DNA of 9,955 nucleotides from an uncultured Fusobacteriaceae bacterium (lineage in GTDB: Bacteria; Fusobacteriota; Fusobacteriia; Fusobacteriales; Fusobacteriaceae). Every line of letters starts with the position of its first letter. Within the stretch, counting starts at the first letter, position 1. Below are positions 6,508 to 9,955 of the stretch, one piece after another. Under the pieces are notes generated by a model. The model was not told where the DNA came from. It saw only the letters and a program-made list of their open reading frames with translations, and ran no database searches. The stretch covers positions 1 to 9,955 of the forward strand of contig CAMTJB010000020.1 of NCBI GenBank assembly GCA_947072715.1, given 5' to 3'. The position numbers and the translations under genes are program-made.

Positions 6508-6552
6508 CCTACTTTAAATTTATCTATTTTTTAATTGAACAAAAGGAAGAAA

Positions 6553-8790
6553 ATGAATCAAAATGTAAAATGGAATAATTTCTCTCTTGGAAAATGGAGA
6601 GAAGCTGTAGATGTTAGACACTTTATCCAAGAAAATTATACTGAGTATAGAGGTGATGATAAATTTTTAACACCATCTACTGAAAAAACTATGTTAGTTT
6701 GGAAAAAATTAACAGAACTCTTTGTAATTGAAAAAGAAAAAGGTATTTTAGAGGGAGAGACAAAACTTCCTCAAAGTATAACTACTTATGGTCCAGGTTA
6801 TATTGATCAAGATAATGAAGTCATAGTTGGACTTCAAACAGATAAACCTCTTAAAAGAGGAATATACCCTAAAGGTGGACTTAGAACTGTTGAGAATGCA
6901 CTTCATGCTTATGGTTATGAGATTGATCCTTTAACTAAAGAAATTTTTTCTAAATATAGAAAAACACATAATGATGGAGTATTCTCTGTTTATACAGATG
7001 AAATGAAAAAAGCTAGAAGTTCTGGAATTATTACTGGATTACCAGATGCATATGGTAGAGGTAGAATTATAGGAGATTATAGAAGAGTTGCTCTCTATGG
7101 AACTACTTTCTTAATTGAAGATAAAAAACAACAGATTATCACAAAAGATTTTTGTGAAATAACAGATGAAGTAATAAGAGTTAGAGAAGAACTTTCTGAA
7201 CAATTAAAATCTTTACATGAATTTGAAAAAATGTGTTTATCTTATGGATTTGACGTAAAAGAACCTGCAGCTAATGCTAAAGAAGCAGTTCAATTTTTAT
7301 ACTTTGCTTATCTTGCAGCTACTAAAGACCAAGATGGTGCTGCAATGTCCATTGGTAGAGTTTCAACTTTCTTAGATATTTATATTGAAAGAGATTTAAA
7401 AAAAGGATTAATCACAGAAACAGAAGCGCAAGAATTAATTGATCAGCTAGTTATAAAACTTAGAATAATAAGATTTTTAAGATCTCCTGACTACAATACA
7501 CTTTTCTCTGGAGACCCTACTTGGGTAACTGAGTCTATTGGTGGAATGGGTACTGATGGAAGATCTCTTGTTACAAAAAGTTCATTTAGAATCTTACACA
7601 CACTATATAATTTAGGTCCTGCACCTGAGCCAAATTTAACTGTATTATGGTCTAAAAATCTACCTACAGATTTTAAAAATTTCTGTTCTAAAGTTTCAAT
7701 AGATACTTCATCTATCCAATATGAAAACGACGACCTAATGAGACCACAATATGGAGATGACTATGGGATTGCTTGTTGTGTATCTCCTATGAAAATAGGA
7801 AAAGGTATGCAGTTCTTTGGAGCTCGTGTAAATCTTCCTAAAGCACTTTTATATGCTATTAATGGTGGAAAAGATGAAAAATCAGGAAAGCAAGTTGCTC
7901 CTGAATATGAATCTATAACATCTGATATCTTAAATTATGACGAAGTTTATGAAAAATTTGATACGGTTATGAAATGGCTATCTGGAGTATATGTAAATTC
8001 TTTAAAAATGATTCATTACATGCACGATAAATATTCTTATGAAAGTTTTGAAATGGCTCTTCATGACTTAGATATAGATAGAACTCAAGCTACTGGAATT
8101 GCAGGAATTTCAATTGTTGTAGATTCATTAATCGCTATTAAAAATGCTAAAGTTAAAGTAATAAGAGATGAAAATGGACTAGCTACTGACTATGAAATTG
8201 ATGGAACTTATGTCCCTTTTGGAAATAATAACGAAGAAACTGATGAACTTGCAGTTAAATTAGTTAAAAGATTTATGCAACATATAAGAAGTCATACAAC
8301 TTATAGAGATTCTAGAGCTACTCAATCTCTACTTACTATAACATCAAATGTTGTATATGGTAAAAAAACTGGAAATACTCCTTGTGGAAGAAGAGCAGGA
8401 AGTCCTTTCTCTCCAGGAGCAAATCCAATGAATGGAAGAGATACAAAAGGTGCATTAGCTTCTCTTCTATCTGTTGCTAAGCTTCCATTTGAAGATTCTA
8501 ATGATGGTATTTCATATACTTTTGCTATATCTCCAGGAACTCTTGGTAAAACAGTTGAAGGTAGAATTACTAATTTAACAGCTTTATTAGATGGTTATTT
8601 TACCCCTAACGGTGGGCAACATTTAAATGTCAATGTGTTTGATAGAGAATTATTAGAAGACGCTATGAAAAATCCTGAAAATTATCCACAACTTACAATC
8701 AGAGTTTCTGGTTATGCAGTTAACTTTACTAAACTAACTACTGAACAACAATTAGATGTTCTTTCTAGAACTATTAGTAGTAGAATATAA
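6553..8790 (+). CDS. pflB: Pyruvate formate-lyase (formate C-acetyltransferase), glycyl radical enzyme
   Basis: This 745-residue enzyme converts pyruvate and CoA to formate and acetyl-CoA in anaerobic fermentation in the cytoplasm. The vicinal active-site Cys pair is present in [13 protein letters not shown] (Cys408-Cys409), and the radical-bearing Gly720 sits in RVSGYAVNF, 25 residues from the C terminus. Other family signatures are GPGYID near the N terminus, [17 protein letters not shown], and TPCGRRAG followed by [13 protein letters not shown]. The Cys-Cys pair separates PFL from diol dehydratases and other glycyl radical enzymes; a 2-oxobutyrate activity like TdcE cannot be excluded. A TTG at 6535 is in frame, but it lies upstream of the AAGGAAG ribosome site; ATG 6553, about 5 nt after that site, is the better start and gives normal length. 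It is followed by its activase after 9 nt. Codon choice looks more regular and less AT-extreme than in the upstream flavoprotein, as expected for an abundant enzyme. Confidence 0.97.
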   Translation: MNQNVKWNNFSLGKWREAVDVRHFIQENYTEYRGDDKFLTPSTEKTMLVWKKLTELFVIEKEKGILEGETKLPQSITTYGPGYIDQDNEVIVGLQTDKPLKRGIYPKGGLRTVENALHAYGYEIDPLTKEIFSKYRKTHNDGVFSVYTDEMKKARSSGIITGLPDAYGRGRIIGDYRRVALYGTTFLIEDKKQQIITKDFCEITDEVIRVREELSEQLKSLHEFEKMCLSYGFDVKEPAANAKEAVQFLYFAYLAATKDQDGAAMSIGRVSTFLDIYIERDLKKGLITETEAQELIDQLVIKLRIIRFLRSPDYNTLFSGDPTWVTESIGGMGTDGRSLVTKSSFRILHTLYNLGPAPEPNLTVLWSKNLPTDFKNFCSKVSIDTSSIQYENDDLMRPQYGDDYGIACCVSPMKIGKGMQFFGARVNLPKALLYAINGGKDEKSGKQVAPEYESITSDILNYDEVYEKFDTVMKWLSGVYVNSLKMIHYMHDKYSYESFEMALHDLDIDRTQATGIAGISIVVDSLIAIKNAKVKVIRDENGLATDYEIDGTYVPFGNNNEETDELAVKLVKRFMQHIRSHTTYRDSRATQSLLTITSNVVYGKKTGNTPCGRRAGSPFSPGANPMNGRDTKGALASLLSVAKLPFEDSNDGISYTFAISPGTLGKTVEGRITNLTALLDGYFTPNGGQHLNVNVFDRELLEDAMKNPENYPQLTIRVSGYAVNFTKLTTEQQLDVLSRTISSRI

Positions 8791-8799
8791 GGAGCTATC

Positions 8800-9528
8800 A
8801 TGTCTAAAACTATAAAAGGATTTATACAAAGTGTTGAAACTTTTGGAACTGTAGATGGACCTGGAGTTAGATATATTATTTTTCTTCAAGGTTGTCCTTT
8901 GAGATGTGAGTATTGTCATAATCCTGAAACTTGGAAACCAGACAATTATAACTCTATTTTAACAGCTCCTGAAGTTTTTGAGGATTTTATGAAGTATAAA
9001 GATTTTTATGGAGAAAATGGTGGTATAACTGTATCTGGTGGGGAACCATTAGGTCAAGCTAAATTTATCGCTGAACTTTTTAAAATTTGTAAAGATAATA
9101 ATATCCACACTACTTTAGATACTTCGGGATTTTTTCTCAATGACGATATTAAATTATTATTAAAATACACTGACCTAGTTTTAATGGATATAAAATCCTT
9201 AAATAGTGATGTATATAAAAAATTAACAACTAAAGATATAGATAATTCATTAATTTTTCTAAACTATTTAAATAGTATAGAAAAAGATACTTGGGTTCGA
9301 CAGGTTATAGTTCCTGAAATTACTGATGATATAGAAGAAGTAAAAAAATTAGTTCAACTATGCTCTAGCATGAACAACATAAAGAAAGTAGAATTACTTC
9401 CTTTTCATAAACTTGCTAGAGAAAAATATAAATCCTTAGGAATCTTTAACCCTATGGAGAATGTTGAACCTCCATCAAAAGAAAGTATGATTATACTTAA
9501 ATCTATTGTTGAAGAGGTTTACCAATAA
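8800..9528 (+). CDS. pflA: Pyruvate formate-lyase-activating enzyme (radical SAM glycyl-radical activase)
   Basis: This 242-residue radical SAM enzyme abstracts hydrogen from the radical Gly of PflB, using a [4Fe-4S] cluster and S-adenosylmethionine. The cluster motif C-x3-C-x2-C is at Cys32, Cys36 and Cys39 (GCPLRCEYCHNP). It is preceded by SVETFGTVDGPGVRYIIF, diagnostic of PFL activases. Further features are the SGGEP SAM-contact motif (GGITVSGGEPLGQ), DTSGF, and LMDIKS. The protein is short, with no extra ferredoxin clusters, which fits a PFL activase rather than a dehydratase activase. The start has an AAGGAG site 7 nt upstream that overlaps the pflB stop, so the two genes are tightly coupled. 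Its activity depends on a low-potential reductant (flavodoxin or ferredoxin), not found in the window. The stop is 13 nt before the next gene's likely start. Confidence 0.96.
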   Translation: MSKTIKGFIQSVETFGTVDGPGVRYIIFLQGCPLRCEYCHNPETWKPDNYNSILTAPEVFEDFMKYKDFYGENGGITVSGGEPLGQAKFIAELFKICKDNNIHTTLDTSGFFLNDDIKLLLKYTDLVLMDIKSLNSDVYKKLTTKDIDNSLIFLNYLNSIEKDTWVRQVIVPEITDDIEEVKKLVQLCSSMNNIKKVELLPFHKLAREKYKSLGIFNPMENVEPPSKESMIILKSIVEEVYQ

Positions 9529-9541
9529 TTTTGTAGATGAG

Positions 9542-9889
9542 GTGATAAAAATTATTATTCAAATTTTTGGTAAAAAAAATTGTAATCTAAGTAAAAAAGC
9601 TGAAAGGTTTTTTAAAGAAAGAAATATTAAAACTCAATTTATAAATATATTAGAAAAACTACCTTCTAAAGGTGAACTTTCTATTATTACTAATAAAATT
9701 CCAATTGAAGAACTTGTGGATATAGAAGGTAGTGAGTACAAAAAAAGAAATCTAAAATATATGGTTTATGATACTGAAGAACTTCTTTTTGAAAACCCTA
9801 TACTCTTTAAAACTCCCATTGTAAGAAATAATAACATTATTACATTGGGATACTGTCCTGATATTTGGAAAACATTTATAAATTCTTAA
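9542..9889 (+). CDS. ArsC/Spx-family thioredoxin-fold protein with a CxxS motif
   Basis: About 115 residues, the usual length for the ArsC/Spx/YffB family. The N-terminal strand IIIQIFGKKNC leads to Cys14-x-x-Ser17, then a helix KKAERFFKERNI. The second half holds the family signature: SEYKKRNLKYM, ENPILFKTPIVRNNN (84-98) with the Pro-Ile-Val-Arg segment, and LGYCPDIWKTFI. It is a cytosolic thiol protein. Related proteins include arsenate reductases, the RNA-polymerase-binding regulator Spx and poorly characterised oxidoreductases. The absence of other ars genes makes arsenate detoxification unlikely as the main role. The start is unusual: no ATG or TTG lies between the pflA stop and the conserved N-terminal strand. 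GTG 9542 is the only common start there, but it overlaps a GAGGTG ribosome site (9539-9544) that would be ideally spaced for an ATT at 9551. It is the last gene before the operon terminator. Confidence 0.8.
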   Translation: MIKIIIQIFGKKNCNLSKKAERFFKERNIKTQFINILEKLPSKGELSIITNKIPIEELVDIEGSEYKKRNLKYMVYDTEELLFENPILFKTPIVRNNNIITLGYCPDIWKTFINS

Positions 9890-9895
9890 AAAATT

Positions 9896-9938
9896 AGTGG
9901 CTCTATCATTTAAATAATGTTAGAGCCACTTTTTTTTA
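9896..9938 (+). terminator. Strong intrinsic terminator of the pfl operon
   Basis: AGTGGCTCTA (9896-9905) pairs with TAGAGCCACT (9921-9930). The stem continues after one T-T mismatch as CATT/AATG (9907-9910 with 9916-9919) around a 5-nt loop. The plus strand continues into a run of eight or more T bases. It starts 7 nt after the stop of the ArsC-like gene. Confidence 0.92.
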
Positions 9939-9955
9939 TTTTATTTTATTTCTAT

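Noticed and set aside
6535..6552. Longer start for pflB at TTG 6535
   Set aside because: The extra codons contain the AAGGAAG ribosome site that serves ATG 6553.
6508..6552. Separate promoter or terminator between the flavoprotein and pflB
   Set aside because: The 45-nt gap has no inverted repeat with a T-run and no paired -35/-10 hexamers; a weak promoter inside the 3' end of the flavoprotein gene cannot be excluded but is not supported.
6553..8790. A novel glycyl radical enzyme of another class
   Set aside because: The vicinal Cys pair, RVSGYAVNF radical loop, normal PFL length and an adjacent PFL-type activase without extra clusters all indicate ordinary pyruvate formate-lyase.
9506..9541. 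Extension of the ArsC-like gene into pflA by a TTG at 9506
   Set aside because: The added residues (LKRFTNNFVDE) are a translation of the pflA end in another frame, are not part of the family fold, and have no ribosome site.

Overview
The window is AT-rich (roughly 30% G+C by eye), with strong AGGAGG-type ribosome binding sites and tightly packed genes. This fits an anaerobic, fermentative low-GC bacterium. The protein set (pyruvate formate-lyase, a membrane-anchored cyclophilin, stand-alone DapF, an RlmL-type methyltransferase) suggests Fusobacteriota (Fusobacterium/Cetobacterium-like) more than Clostridia, but that placement is an inference. No rRNA, tRNA, CRISPR array or insertion sequence was seen.

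Layout. (1) 1-225, plus strand: the C-terminal remnant of a DeoR-family sugar regulator that looks frame-disrupted. (2) 328-2788, minus strand: a three-gene operon, rlmL-like rRNA methyltransferase, then a cytoplasmic coiled-coil protein of unknown function, then a membrane-anchored cyclophilin. The last two genes overlap by 17 nt. A hairpin at 265-322 lies between this operon and the regulator remnant and can serve both as terminator. (3) 3044-4863, minus strand: a two-gene unit, a GNAT acetyltransferase fused to a thioredoxin-like domain, then dapF, ending at a hairpin at 2971-3014. (4) 4864-5121: a divergent intergenic region with a consensus plus-strand promoter (TTGACA, 16 nt, TATAAT). 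(5) 5122-9889, plus strand: a probable four-gene operon, Lpd/MerA-like flavoprotein, pflB, pflA and an ArsC/Spx-like CxxS protein, closed by a strong terminator at 9896-9938.

How the genes work together. PflA generates the glycyl radical on PflB, which cleaves pyruvate with CoA to formate and acetyl-CoA. Two thiol-redox proteins, one on each side, are co-oriented with this oxygen-sensitive pair, and a third thiol-fold protein (the GNAT-thioredoxin fusion) is transcribed divergently. The most interesting signals are a run of eight G bases inside the NAD-binding motif of the flavoprotein (a possible phase-variable switch), the loss of that flavoprotein's usual C-terminal catalytic His, the GNAT-thioredoxin fusion, and the unusual start of the ArsC-like gene. 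None of these alone proves a new system. The flavoprotein-pflB-pflA-ArsC-like cluster is the best candidate for an undescribed accessory function.
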